A DNA stretch of 64,000 nt, from contig WTPW01000076.1 in NCBI GenBank assembly GCA_009809945.1, positions 605,181-669,180 on the forward strand. The letters run 5' to 3'. This DNA comes from Gigaspora margarita (Eukaryota > Glomeromycota > Glomeromycetes > Diversisporales > Gigasporaceae). This document shows positions 1-11,720 of the stretch, one piece after another. Position 1 is the first letter of the stretch. Each line of letters opens with the position of its first letter. A model generated the notes under the pieces. It was given only the letters and a program-made list of their open reading frames with translations. It did no database searches and was not told the origin of the DNA. A program made the translations under genes and the position numbers.

Positions 1-245
1 CACTTAAAATTTGAGAAGCAAAAAACAGTTTTTAGCAATTATCTTGGCATCTAGTAGTCCAATTTGAATAAACTTTTTTTTAAAATGAAGCTCTCAGTGA
101 GGTGCATCTAATAAAAAAAGTTTATTCAATTCTGTTTACTAGATTAGAAGTTATTAAAGTAAATAGATTTTGTCATTTTTAGCAAATTAGGTTAAAATTG
201 GCCAAAATCTAGTTATTACCTATATAAGAAATGTTTAGGGTCCTA
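1..245. repeat. partial copy of the 5737-6032 MITE
   Basis: Runs in from the window edge and ends at ATGTTTAGGGTCCT. It shares its entire length with 5790-6032 with scattered substitutions. Confidence 0.7.
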
Positions 246-529
246 TTTAGACTATACTTTGAACTTTTCTACCTTTGTCATTCTCACTTGATCTTTTATA
301 GGTGACTATTTTAGTTTTGTATTATAATAAAAGACTTGCTCTGACTGACTTTTTAAAAAATCTTCTTTATTGCCAAAGTATATACTGGCTATGCCTTTTT
401 GATTCCAATTTCTATTTGATGAAATATAAACTACTCTTGCTTTAATGCCTCTTAGCTGCTAAAGCAAAGCTGTCTCGACTGCTATTGTGAGCATGTTTCT
501 GACAATTGCCTTAAATTTACTCCTTTCTC

Positions 530-1880
530 ACAAGGTGTTCTTATCAAATTTTCTTCGAGTTAATTGGACCATTTTTTTATTTTCATAATATATTCCCCAT
601 GAATTTTCTACAAACTCTTCTTTTTTAGCATTTTTAGGCCAAAGTTCTCTACAAGCTATTTTTGATCTTTTGTTTACTAGAAACTCTTTAACTATAATCT
701 TTCTATAGAAATTTAAGTTTCTTCTAATTTGACCTGCTCTAACTTATATAGGAAGATCCCATAGTGTTACTTCCATCTTTTGCTTAGTAAAATACTCATT
801 TGAATTCTTCTAGCAAGGAGTCTCCTTCATTTCAACCCTAAACTTTGTACCAACTTCACTAATGCTCTGCCTACTATTTTTCCGCTTGTTACTGCACTTG
901 ACCCCTTAATTTCTTTTTCATTTTCTGCTAAAGACCATGTCATTAGAGGAGTGACAACAATCAGGTGATTTTTTAGGGTAAAAAAAGTTGAAATTATATA
1001 TAAGAACCTGACTATATATATTTTAAAGAAGAGGGAGGGGGTAGGCCTCTGATAAAAAATAATCAGGTGATTAATAACATGGCCCTTAATCATCTGATTA
1101 TTTTTTATTAGAGGCCTACTCCACTCTCCTCTTCTTAATATAGATTTGGTCAGGTTCCTATATATAATTTCAACATTTTTTATCCTTTTTTTCCCCTTAA
1201 AAAATTACCTGATTTTTGTCACTCTTCTAATAATATGCTATTTGCAGAAGTTTCTTGTATATCTTGTATTTTCGTTCTATCATACGTTATACTCATATAA
1301 CTATTCACAGATTCTTTTTCTAAACTGCCAGGTAGCTTTCTTTTTACTATATTTTTTGACTTCTGGATTTTTGTTTTGGCTCACTTTTCTACTAGGCCCT
1401 CTTTGCGCCTTGTACTAATTTCTGTTATAAATTCTATCTTCTTTCTCTTTCTGTTATTTCTCATCTTATTTTCAGCATTGTTTGATGATACCAATCTTGA
1501 GCTAAATATGTCTTCTGCTTTTATAACTATACTAGAACTCTCAAATAAAAATACCAAGTATCCTATTAAATCTATCATGTTTTTTTCTAAACCCTCTATT
1601 TCCATACTTTTAGTCTCTTCTAATTTTTCTGCACCACTTTCCTTATACATTTGTTTTGTGAAATCAATTTTGCTTTCACTTGCTGGATCCTCTAATACCA
1701 TATTTTCTATCTTTTCTATACTGTAATCGATTGTTCCATATTCTGTCTCTAGTAAATATTTTTTTCTTAGCTGTAAATTTTCCTTACTACTTTTTTCTCC
1801 CATTTCTTCTTTTTGAATTTTCTTCAACTGCTTCTGCATAATTTTGCTATAGTTTTCAAAAAGTATCTTATTATACATAT
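530..1880 (-). pseudogene. unrecognised coding-like remnant
   Basis: The minus strand has a 165-codon open frame at 1878-1381 rich in Lys and Glu (for example QKQLKKIQKEEMGEKSSK) and, after an inserted MITE pair (944-1225), another coding-like stretch near 760-530 reading KIACRELWPKNAKKEEFVE. I cannot name the family. Composition and the absence of continuing frames suggest a decayed gene, perhaps transposon-derived. The open frame could also be chance in AT-rich DNA. Confidence 0.3.
944..1225. mobile_element. two inverted copies of the GGGGAGTGACAAAAATCAGG MITE
   Basis: A copy with GGAGTGACAACAATCAGG at its left end meets a reverse-oriented copy ending TGATTTTTGTCACTC, so the pair forms a 280-bp inverted repeat joined at AACATGGCCCTTAATCATC. 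Single copies lie at 7322-7473, 22016-22167 and, reversed, 47637-47790. Confidence 0.78.
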
Positions 1881-2196
1881 TTCTTCTGCAGAAATTATTT
1901 GAATTGCTTAAGCTAGCTCCGTATCAACTATTTGTACTCTAGTACAATTTCTATTTAAATACTTTGTGCATTTATGCAAACCACACCTTATTGCATGATA
2001 GCTTTCTTTCAGAAACTTAATCTTCCAGTCTGGGACCTGTTAGTTGTTCATTAATTATTAGTAAATCTAATTTATCTATTTGGGTAAATATTTCTTACAA
2101 TTACGTGACTGATTGTTTTGTTTATTTTTCTGATCGATTGTTTATTTGTTTACTTTGCTGTATCTGATTGTGTTTGTTTACGTGTCTTGCAATTGA

Positions 2197-2734
2197 AAGG
2201 GCATCCATAAATAACATTATAATTAAAGAGGGTCTCCCAAAATATAATGAATTTTCAATATATAGGGAGAGGTTCCTCAAAACATAACATAATTTTTTTA
2301 TAAAAATTTGTTTAAAACGTGATTCAGTAGTTCTAATTGGATGGTTTTGGGACCATTCGAATCGTCTCGAGAAGAGGATTCAAATGGCACCAAAATTATT
2401 TGATTTGGATTACTAGATCACGTTTTATTAATGAAATACTATTGGTTATTATGTTTTCTTATAAAATTACTATAAAATCAATAGTAATTTGTGAATAATA
2501 GTTGATCCAGTGATCCAAATAAAATAATTTTGGTACCATTGGATTCGCCTCATAGAGACGATCGAATGGTACCAAAATCATCCAAATTGGATTACTGAAT
2601 CATAATATATTCAAGTTTTTGTAAAATTATATATATAAATATATAGATTTTTAAAATTTTTTTTATATAGTCTAGGAGAAAGGGGTCAAGAACTACTATG
2701 TAGAGGTACATAACATTATTTATAGATGCTCCCT
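2197..2734. mobile_element. palindromic MITE, GGGCATCCATAAAT family
   Basis: Starts AAGGGCATCCATAAATAAC and ends GATGCTCCCT, with the family's internal inverted GGTACCATT and TGATCCAGT words. It lies between the unrecognised coding remnant and the hexamer-rich element. It is a full-length copy by comparison with 34355-34887. Confidence 0.78.
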
Positions 2735-3160
2735 GACCTGCAATACAGGGTTTCAACTGATTGTCACATTTGTCAAAAATTTTTTCAAAAATCTCCTTTT
2801 TACAATTTATCTACTATTGCTTTTCTAATAGCTTGTTTTCACTTTGCCAAACTATATCTCAAATCAAGCCCTCTTCTTCTTTACTTAGTACTATTTTGTA
2901 TACTTTCTAATGTTTTTATAGCTCAAATGCCTTTATTTTGTTTTCAACAAATTTGGATTTGAGGATCTATAGAAAGAGTTGATTTTTTGATTAAATACAT
3001 ATTATAGTTCTATTTATCTTTGTTGTATATAATATATTTACTTTTTTTTTTGTTATTTAAGCAAGATTAAAATAAATAATCTATCAGTTATATCAAAAAT
3101 TCTATTAAATTTTGTATAAATTTTTTTTTATAAAATATTAAAAACAGGGATGTGGCGACT
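2735..3160. other. AT-rich spacer, no gene seen
   Basis: Contains one short open frame on the plus strand without recognisable features, then A/T runs. No repeat termini were identified. Confidence 0.4.
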
Positions 3161-3452
3161 AAGGTTCCGCAATTTTATTTGATCTTCAAATATTTGAATC
3201 AAATATTTGATCAAATTCAAATTCAAATTTGACTATATTTGATTTGATCAAATTCAAATCTGGCCAAATTTGATTTGATTTGACAAATATTTAATTTAAT
3301 TTGAAAATTACTATTAAAAATTCAAATTCAAATCAAATTCAAATCCAAATATTTGAATCAAATCAAATTCAAATCAGGGTCAATTTGATTTGATCAAATT
3401 CAAATTGATCCAATATTTGATTTGATTTAAATTTGAGGAACCCTAGTGGTGA
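3161..3452. mobile_element. MITE filled with TTTGAT / ATCAAA hexamer repeats
   Basis: Inverted ends TAAGGTTCCGCAATTT and AAATTTGAGGAACCCTA flank about 250 bp made of reiterated CAAATATTTGAATC, TTTGATTTGATC and AAATTCAAATTC words. The flanks GTGGCGAC and GTGGTGAT resemble an 8-bp target duplication, as in hAT elements. Confidence 0.65.
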
Positions 3453-3851
3453 TATAGCCCAAGCAATAGTTGCAAAGTTTGAATCTCACTAAAAATGGGT
3501 TTAAAAATTGTATTTGTATTACAAAACTAATCTGCACTCTAACTAATTGGATCTTTGATTTGTAACCCAGGTAATACCAAGTTATTGAGAGCTAACTGAC
3601 TTGTATAATGTTATATAAGGAAAAAAGAAGTGTGCAAATCCTGAAAATTAGCAGAGAAACCCACTTGGCAAGACCCAAGTAGAAAAGTATCTGATTTTTG
3701 ATAGTGATGGGAAAAAGAATCTTAAACGGTAACTAATCAGAAGCAAACCAATGACAAAAAGGATTAGAGAACTCTACCAACCAGACTGTTAGAATTGCAC
3801 TAGAAGAAAAGAACATGTGTTTTAAAAGCGTGTACCAAGGAGAGGAAGACC

Positions 3852-5257
3852 AGAACCCCGAAGAATACCTATATAACTTAGATCCAGGCTCAAAATTTTA
3901 ATATAACTTTATACACTTATTTTATTAAAAGTTTATACAAAATTATCATATAAGTTCAAATTTTACTATAAATTATACAATTTTAAATCTGAGTTTATAT
4001 ATCATATATTTCTATTCTGAAAATAAACTACCCTTTTGTTTTAACCAAAAAATCTAAAAACTTGTTTTATTCAAAGATAAGCTACTTTCGATTGATAATA
4101 GTTGCTGCATAGTAAAGTCCAAATTGTACTATGCAAATCAGTTATAATCATTTAAATAAACTTGTTTGAAAGATCAAAATACATATGTTATAAAATTTTC
4201 ATACAAATTGGAGAACTTTTATTATTTAAGTTTTAATTTTACATTTGTTAAAAAATTAAAAATTTTTTAAAAAATATATATGACAAATGTAAAAATTACA
4301 AATTAAATAATAAAAAGTTCTCCGATTTGTATGAAAATTTTGGAGAATATGCATTTTTATATTATGTGCATATTTACTTAAGCACATATAATCAATTTAT
4401 ATAGTAAAATTTTGACTTTGTTATATAGCGAGTTTTGCAATTACTAATAAACTTTTCCCACAGATATTTTTTTAAAAAAATTCTCTTGCATATAATCTTG
4501 TACAGACAAGTTTTTTGTAGAAAAAAAGCAAATAAATAAACATACCATATGTTTTCAAAAATAAGCTACCTTTTTAGACAATTTTTGGTCAAAAAATCTA
4601 AGAGTAGATTTTTGGTCAGTCGCAAATAGTTGTTACATAGTAAAGTCTAAATTCTACTATATAAATCAACTATTATCGCTTAAGTATACTTATTTAGAAG
4701 ATAAAAATATATATATGCTGAAATTTTTATCAATATTGAAGCACCTTTTATTATTAAACTTTTAATTTTTAAGTTCAATGAATATATTTTTGTAATAAAA
4801 TTTTAATTTTATCATTGAACGTAAAAATTAAAAGTCAAATAATAAAAAGTTCTTAGATTTTGATAAAATTTTTTAGAATATGCGTATTTTGATATTTCAA
4901 GCAAGTTTACTTAAGCAACTTTAATCGATTTGGATAGTAAACTTTGGACTTTACTATGTAGCGACTATTACCAATCATGGAGGTAGCTTATTTTTGAATC
5001 AAAGGCATTTTTTACATTTTGAATTTAAACAAGAAGGTAGCAATGTAGCTTATTTTTGAAAACATATAGTATAGTATTGTTATACAAAATAAAAATCTAA
5101 CTTGTTATAAAAATATATCTTTGTTATACAAATAAACATTTAACTTTTTGAAAAATTACCTGTTGGTTATACAAATTTGAACATATAATATATTAAAAAA
5201 TTATATAATAAGTCTATACAAAATCAAATCTTAGTATTACATATTCTTCGAAGTTCT
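3852..5257. mobile_element. 1.4-kb insertion in the SINE, containing two TAGTAAAG palindromes
   Basis: Ends AGAACCCCGAAGAATA and its complement TATTCTTCGAAGTTCT are inverted; flanking octamers GGAAGACC and GAGAGACC match at six of eight positions. Inside, 4018-4500 and 4540-5070 are AATAAGCTACC / TAGTAAAG-family copies with ends such as ACCATATGTTTTC. Confidence 0.6.
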
Positions 5258-5736
5258 GAGAGACCATATGGCATTCTAATGTCTGGCTAACCAACCTTTC
5301 TGGGTCTTTGGATTGGGAGTAGGGATGTGACTAGGAAAAAGGATTCAGAAGAGTGACTGACCAGGTAAACCGGAGTTGAGGGAACTTTGCAAGGGCAAGA
5401 AGTAGATAATAGTAGAGGTTTAAGGATAACCTCTGACTGCAAGTAGTTCACCTTAGTAGATGTATAAGTTACCGAAGTGTAGATATTACCTGTGTGGGAC
5501 AGGAACTGCTCTATTAGGTCTTTCACTAAGAATAAAATAGCTCTAAGGAAGGTAGAAAAGAATTCAGATCATGTTCTGGTGATACAAGATAGGTTAGCAG
5601 ATGGCAATGATTAGAGGATTTAAAATAGGCAATGACCGGTATGCAGATTGCAGGTATAGTAGCTAGTATAGAACCTTCAGATGGCTATTTAAATAGGCAA
5701 CCAAAAGTTGCAGGTATAGCTGGTTGTACTCTCATT

Positions 5737-6032
5737 AGGATCTTGAACATCTAGTATAGAGATCATACTTGAAATTTTTCAGCAAAAACATCTAAAATTT
5801 AAGAAGAAAAAAACAGTTTTTGGCAATTATCTTGGCATCCAGTAGTCCAATTTGAATAAACTTTTTTTTAGAATGAAGCTCTCAGTGAGGCACATCTAAC
5901 AAAAAAAGTTTATTCAATTCTGATTACTGGATTAGAAGGTTTTAAAGTAAATATATTTTGTTATTTTTAGCAAATTAGGTCAAAATTGGCCAAAATTCAG
6001 TTATAATCTATATAAAAGATGTTTGGGGTCCT
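5737..6032. mobile_element. 296-bp MITE nested in the SINE tail
   Basis: Inverted ends AGGATCTTGAACATCT and AGATGTTTGGGGTCCT, with imperfect octamer flanks. A second copy without its left end occupies 1-245 of the window (same CAGTTTTTAGCAATTATC, GAAGCTCTCAGTGAGG words). Confidence 0.65.
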
Positions 6033-6135
6033 CTCTTATCAATGTACTATGTTAGGTGACCTCCATATAGAAAGCCCAGGATCTAATAATGCTTGAATAA
6101 AACTTTTACTCCTGAAATGAGTACCTTAACTTAAA

Positions 6136-6639
6136 AAAAAATATTAAAAAAATAAAATATTAAATCTAATTTTTTTATTCTTATTATCTTTTTAAAAACA
6201 TTTGCTAATAGCAAATTTATATTTATACAAAGTAATATTGAGATCAAAATGCTAAATCAATTAAATTAAAGACAAAAAAAATAATAAATATTAACAATTA
6301 TTTTATATTGATTATTGAAAATCAATTTAAATCTATTGTTATAATGCTATAGCCTTCTTGTATCAAGTATAGCAAAGTAACAAGATTATTTAGTATAGTG
6401 ATGTATTTATAAATACACACAGCATACAAGTAAAGTATTTTATTTTTTACTTCATAGCAGGAGTCAAATGGTTCAAGATAAAAATAGTATATAATTTATT
6501 AAAAAAGAAAATATCAATAAACCTTCCCTATAGGAATTACTCTAGAAAAGAAATATTATACTTTTTACAAGAATAAAGGGTAAATAGAATAAAAAAAGAG
6601 GTGTAATGATATAGTATAGTTGGGTTGTTGTTATCTTCA
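6136..6639. other. AT-rich spacer, no gene seen
   Basis: I see no open frame above background and no repeat that recurs elsewhere in the window. Confidence 0.4.
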
Positions 6640-7085
6640 AATAGGATAACTAGCATGATTAAACAATTTGGCATACTAGTTGATATACCATTAGCTAAAA
6701 TTTATACTATAATCACATTATAGACATGCTACTGGTATAACACAATATATTTTATATAAATATAAGCAAAATATTTATTGTATATTATTACAGTCAACCT
6801 CTATATATGCACACTTTATAAATGTATATCTTCTATAATTGCATCTTATCTTAGTTTCAACTAATAATAATTCTTATAATATTGCTCTTTCTAAATGTAT
6901 ACCCTCTACAAATACACATTTTATGGTCAGTCCCATGAGGGTGTATATATAAAGTTTGACTGTATATTACTTTTTGTTAGCCAATCAAATTATTTAAATA
7001 AGTTTAAAATATAATTTTACTAATAATAGTATACCTAATAGGTTTTAAAAATTTGATATACCAGTTATCCTACTTTTAAGCCTAT
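6640..7085. mobile_element. about 440-bp MITE with AGGATAACTRG termini
   Basis: The left end AGGATAACTAGCATGATT and right end TATACCAGTTATCCT are inverted, with TTTGATATACC and GGCATACTAGTTGATATACC sequence inside. A pogo-like element (6791-6962) is nested in it. Confidence 0.55.
6791..6962. mobile_element. 172-bp pogo-like MITE
   Basis: Ends CAGTCAACCTCTATATATG and ATATAAAGTTTGACTG resemble the CAGT(C/N)AA-CCTC termini of pogo/Fot1-type Tc1-mariner elements. TA lies on both sides (6789-6790 and 6963-6964). Confidence 0.75.
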
Positions 7086-7321
7086 ATAACAAGACAGTTT
7101 TAAGTTTAATTTTCAAGAACATGTCCTATTCATTGCTTTCTATAATTAAAATTTTAAAAAAATATATGAATTTACTATAGTATGAGACAGTATAAGACAT
7201 CCACTATGCCAAATTTGCTAAGAGACAGCACAAGACATCTAATTTTTATATAAAAGCACCAAATTTTAGTAAGGACGGTAAAAGTCATCCAATAAAATGG
7301 CAAATTTTAATAAGAACAGTA

Positions 7322-7473
7322 AGGGGAGTGACAAAAATCAGGTGATTTTTTAGGGGGGAGGAGGTAAAAAAAGTTGAAATTACATATAAGAATCTGACTA
7401 TATATATATATTAAAGAAGAGGAGGGGGGTAGGCCTCTGATAAAAAATAATCAGGTGATTAATGACACAGCCC
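7322..7473. mobile_element. 152-bp MITE, GGGGAGTGACAAAAATCAGG family
   Basis: AGGGGAGTGAC at the left and ACACAGCCC at the right are flanked by TA. AATCAGGTGATT occurs near both ends. The interior has AAGAAGAGG and GGCCTCTGAT words shared by all copies. Confidence 0.78.
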
Positions 7474-7645
7474 TAAAGACATCCAATAAAATACCAAATT
7501 GAGAACTACAAATATAAAAATCTGAAACCTAAACAAATTACAAACATTCCAGTTTATTGTATAGCCTATGCACTGTACACACAATTAAAATTTTACACAT
7601 ACATACAGATAAACTATCCAAATTATTTCAGATTATGTGATAATA

Positions 7646-7893
7646 TGGGGGTGAGTCAATAGAAAAGGGACAAATTTTTTCTAAGTAAAGTTTTCTTGAC
7701 TTTAAGCTTAAATATCTTAACAACTATCTTAATAAATTTAATAAATTTTTTTTTATTTTAATTCTATATAATTTCAAGATTAAAATAAAAAAATTTTTGG
7801 CAAATTTGATTAAATAGTTGTCAAGATATTTTAATTTAAAAATTAAAAAAATTTTACTAAAAATGATTTGTCCCTTTTCTATTGACCCACCCC
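7646..7893. mobile_element. 248-bp mariner-like MITE, sister of the intronic copy
   Basis: Inverted ends TGGGGGTGAGTCAATAGAAA and TTTCTATTGACCCACCCC are flanked by TA (7644-7645 and 7894-7895). It is the best-matched relative of the element at 61051-61281. Confidence 0.85.
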
Positions 7894-8130
7894 TATATTT
7901 TAGCGATAATTATTTTGCATGATTTAAAATAAATTTGAATAGTAAATTTACTTAGTTGCAGTTATAGCAAAACATTGTATATAGATTTTTAATTGCAAAT
8001 AAATTTTGATTGAAAAATTAACATTATTTGGATCTTTTTGCATATAGGATTTTATTGTAAATCAAAAAATTAAAGTGTTTATAAATTGAGTCATTCAATC
8101 ATATAATACAATACTTAATAAAAATCATAT

Positions 8131-8582
8131 TGTAATATAGTAGATAATTTTATACTTTTGTATCCCGACATTCACATGTTCATGATATATAGACGATCAC
8201 GTAATGGTGTCGACCCTTCATTCGATCACTACTAATTTACTTTATTTTTATTTATTCTTTATTAGTTATTTATTATTTATTTATTCATTAATTTGTATCT
8301 ACCCCGTATATTGTTTATTTTGCCGTGATGCATATTGGCATCTTGTATCATTTGTTATGCATAAAATCATTATGCATAACATCATAATTGGTATTTTAGT
8401 TCATTGTATATAGTTTTAGGATAGAAGAAACTACAATTATAAAAAGGACCTAAATATCCTTCTGTATCAAGAGCAAGTTAACGATCCACTATCATATCTT
8501 CTATCAATAAAAAGCCATCTTCGTCTTGAATTTCTTCTAACAAAGACCTAATTTATCTACATAATTAAACATTTCGATTACA
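8131..8582 (+). repeat. left LTR of the fossil element
   Basis: TGTAATATAGTAGATAAT at the start and TTTCGATTACA at the end. It contains a TTTATTATTTATTTATTC-type stretch and ACAATTATAAAAAGGACC, a possible TATA-like site. A chance open frame at 8204-8413 lies inside and is not a gene. Confidence 0.82.
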
Positions 8583-8963
8583 TTTGGCAACAACAACAGG
8601 ACCAGATTGCCTACTTGAAGAAATTTCAATTCAAATTTGGCTATGCTCTACAAAATAGAAGACCTGATCTATAGTTTTTATGTCAAACTATGTTCTGATT
8701 TATAATTCCATGTATTGCATTTCAGTCAATAATTAAAGAAACATTTTGTCCAGCTATATATCTTCAATGCTCCTATAATTGAAGTAATATGTTAGTACTC
8801 AAGATCAAAACAGAAGAAAAATTTGAAGCATAGTTATGCCCCTTACGTACTGTTCTTTATGTGTTTAACCCCGTCCTATATATTTTTTTAAAGAAATATC
8901 ACCCTGGGTAAAAAGAAAGAGTAATTAAAAAAATTAAAATAAGTGCTAATAAAAAAAAAAGGA

Positions 8964-9297
8964 TTTTATAATTTGCCGCACCTGCGTTGTAACGCACCCA
9001 CCTGATAAACCAATCAGATCGTAGGATCAGGTGTAATGTGAAATTGAAAAAAAAGAGTGATATTTTAAAAAATCGCTTGTGGCTCATAATTTTGCTTATG
9101 AAATTACTCTTCGTGCCCTAACAAAAAAAATTCCTTGCTAAATTTTACTATAAAACACTCACTACTTGCCTATGGATTATTCTCACCTCACCCTAACCCT
9201 AACTAACAAAAAGAACGGGCTATTTTGGTTGTTTTGATTTCACATTACACAGATCTTATAGGGTGCATTACAACGCGGGTGCGGCAAAATATAAAAT
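8964..9297. mobile_element. MITE nested in the LTR element interior
   Basis: Ends TTTTATAATTTGCCGCACC and GGTGCGGCAAAATATAAAA are inverted, followed inward by GTTGTAACGCACCC and GGTGCATTACAACGC, then GTGTAATGTGAAAT and ATTTCACATTACAC. The centre includes CCCTAACCCTAAC, two telomere-like units. Confidence 0.72.
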
Positions 9298-10631
9298 TCA
9301 AAAAAAAAATATATACGATGAACAAAGTTATACTTAGCTTTGAAGAAACCCTTATAACCTATATTCTGGTTTGATCCTTAAGTCCATAAATGCTTTAACA
9401 AAAATTTAAATTACTCGTTGTCTCGTCATTTTTTAACATACCGCTCTAGAAGAAAAACTTATTAACTTAATTGAGTAAAAAAAAAAAAAAAAAAGATTTT
9501 AAACAAGTGACTTATTTATCTTACTAAAAGCTCTTGCCAACCCGATGGGATAAAAACTCAAAAGTTTCATATTCTGAAAGACCCTTTATTTCAAGCCCAA
9601 ACCCAAAAATTTAGTGTAATAAAATCCAAAAAGAAAAAAAACATTAATAAGAACCCAAAAATCACATATTTATATAAAAAAAAAAAGATTCTTTTATACG
9701 TTCTTTAAGGCTTTAGTTGAAAGAACCACTGGAAGGGCCTGGTCTTACTTAAAGCTACGAAAACCCAAAATAAGAATTTAAAAGAAAGATAGCAGACCAA
9801 AACTTGAAATAACAATGATGGAAAATTCTTGTACTATGAGGATTCAGAAGCGTGAACGGAGAAAAAGTACAGGGCAAAATGAAAATATTTACCGGAGTCG
9901 AGAAGAATAAAAGAACTCCAAACTAGACGAAGAAGAATGGACCTATTAAAAAAAAAAAGTTTTTTAAATAAGTAGATAATCGATTAACGATAATGTGACG
10001 ATCACAGGAGTAACGTCACAAGAACAGGAACAAGGCAAAAAATATGCGTATTAAATCCCATGAAGTCCATGAAAAACTGATAAAAAAAAAAGGAACCAAA
10101 CCAAAGTATAAAAGAAAAGATTAGATCTTATTAGATATGACAATCATATGGGTGACGTCAAGTCAAGACGAAAACAAGAAAAATAGAATATTATCGAATT
10201 CTATATAGCCCTACTAGACGAATTTGAAAGTTGACCCAATTTTCATGAAGACTAATAAATCTAAGAAAAAGAATAAATAAGTAAATGAATTACAATAGTC
10301 AATGATGTGAAGAAATAAAAAAGGAAAACTTATATTATGCAATACACTCCAAATTTCAAATATAAGATTTAAAAGAAGAAAAATTGTAGACAGTTATATT
10401 TTTTTTTAGTTTTTTTTAGTTAGTTTTTGTAGATTCTGTGTGAATTACCTGAGTGAATTGAGTTAAGTTTAGTTTTTTTAGTTTTTGGTTATAGGTAAGC
10501 CAAGGTACAAAACTCTTGTTCTGGTTATGGGTAATCCAAGAAACCTAAAACCCAGGATTTATTTTTTTTTAATGAGTTTAGAATTTTTTTTTTAATTACT
10601 GGTTGATTATGCTCAGAGGATCTCACATTTT
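9298..10631. other. remaining interior of the LTR fossil, no gene seen
   Basis: A-rich sequence with many AAAAA runs and no recognisable protein domain in any frame. It is probably non-coding filler of a non-autonomous element. Confidence 0.5.
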
Positions 10632-10644
10632 GAAGGAGGGGAAG

Positions 10645-11098
10645 TGTAATATAGTAGATAATTTTATACTTTCGTATCATGATAGTCAAGTGTTCACGAT
10701 GTATTAAACGATCACGTAACGGTGTTGACCCTTCATTTGATCACTACTAATTTACTTTATTTTTATTTATTTTTTATTAGTTATTTATTATTTATTTATT
10801 CATTAATTTGTATCACTACCCGTACATTGTTTATTTTGCCGCGATACATATCAGCATCTTGTATCGTTCATTATGCATAAGATCATTATGCATAATATCA
10901 TTATTGGTATTTTAGTTCATTGTACATAGTTTTAGGATAGAAAAAACTACAATTATAAAAAGAACCTAAAAATCCTTCTGTATCAAGAGCAAGTTAACAA
11001 TCCACTATCATATCTTCTATCAATAAAAAGCCATCTTTGTTTTGAATTTCTTCTAACAAAGACCTAATCCATCCACATAATCGAACATTTCAATTACA
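10645..11098 (+). repeat. right LTR of the fossil element
   Basis: TGTAATATAGTAGATAAT to TTTCAATTACA, collinear with the left LTR throughout, and preceded by the purine tract GAAGGAGGGGAAG. Confidence 0.82.
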
Positions 11099-11639
11099 AT
11101 ATATAATAATACAAATTGTTTTTATAATAAGCATTATGCAAAAAACCTATTGTTATTTAATCAACTATTTTGGCAAAACTGATTTTCATATGATGGGTCC
11201 AAAAAAGAAAATTTATTTAAACAAAAAAAAATACAAATCATTCAAAAATTATTTTAAAAAAAAATTATGCAAACAAAAAAAACTTTTAAATTGCTCTAAT
11301 TTGATTCATCATCTTCTCATTAATTAATCAATAACTTCTATATTGTTTAACTGCATATTTAGTAGCTTTTACTGTCAAACTGTGCCTATAAGCATCTATC
11401 TATCTAAATGACAATCCAGCAAACAAGTAAATTCTTTTAACCAAAATAGAGTTAAAAGCTTCAAGGATTGTTTGTTTATACTTTAGAAAAGAATATTCAC
11501 AATTATTTCTGGAATACTTTTTAGCTACCCTTAGTATATTTCAATATAATTAAATTCAGAGTAAAGCTTGGAATAAAAAATAAGGAGCGTGCCATTTATC
11601 ATGTGATTTATACCATGGATACATGGATCAGGGTGGTAA

Positions 11640-11720
11640 TCACGTCTATATATAATATATATAATATATATATTACATTATATACGGTATATAATATATA
11701 TATAATATATATATTATTTA
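11640..11720. repeat. TATATAATATATA microsatellite
   Basis: Alternating TATATAATATAT repeats with few interruptions. Confidence 0.8.

Larger units (their letters stand above)
3452..6135 (+). mobile_element. tRNA-headed SINE copy broken up by nested insertions
   Basis: Head and first part of the body 3452-3851 (B-box-like GTTTGAATCTC), middle 5258-5736 and tail 6033-6135 align in order with the intact copy at 43623-44651. Between them lie insertions 3852-5257 and 5737-6032. The hexamer-rich element 3161-3452 appears to have landed at its 5' edge, because GTGGYGAY occurs on both sides of that element. Confidence 0.75.
8131..11098 (+). mobile_element. short LTR retrotransposon fossil, non-autonomous
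   Basis: Two direct repeats of about 450 bp (8131-8582 and 10645-11098) start TG and end CA. A candidate primer-binding site follows the first (TGGCAACAACAACAGG from 8585) and a purine tract precedes the second (10632-10644). ATAT lies on both outer sides. The internal part is only about 2 kb, has no recognisable gag or pol and contains a nested MITE (8964-9297). The repeats differ noticeably by eye, roughly every 10-20 bases in places, so the insertion is not recent. Superfamily undetermined. It is broken or never coded. Confidence 0.82.

Noticed and set aside
1376-1726. Plus-strand Ser/Phe/Leu-rich frame overlapping the minus-strand remnant
   Set aside because: Shadow of the opposite strand's Lys/Glu-rich frame; composition is what antisense of such codons gives.
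8204-8413. Plus-strand frame rich in Tyr, Leu and Phe
   Set aside because: It lies wholly inside the left LTR of the fossil element and is translated A/T-rich repeat.
9185-9210. Telomere-like CCCTAACCCTAAC, with TTAGGGTTAGGG also near 37585
   Set aside because: Only two units each, inside repeats, so not evidence of a chromosome end.
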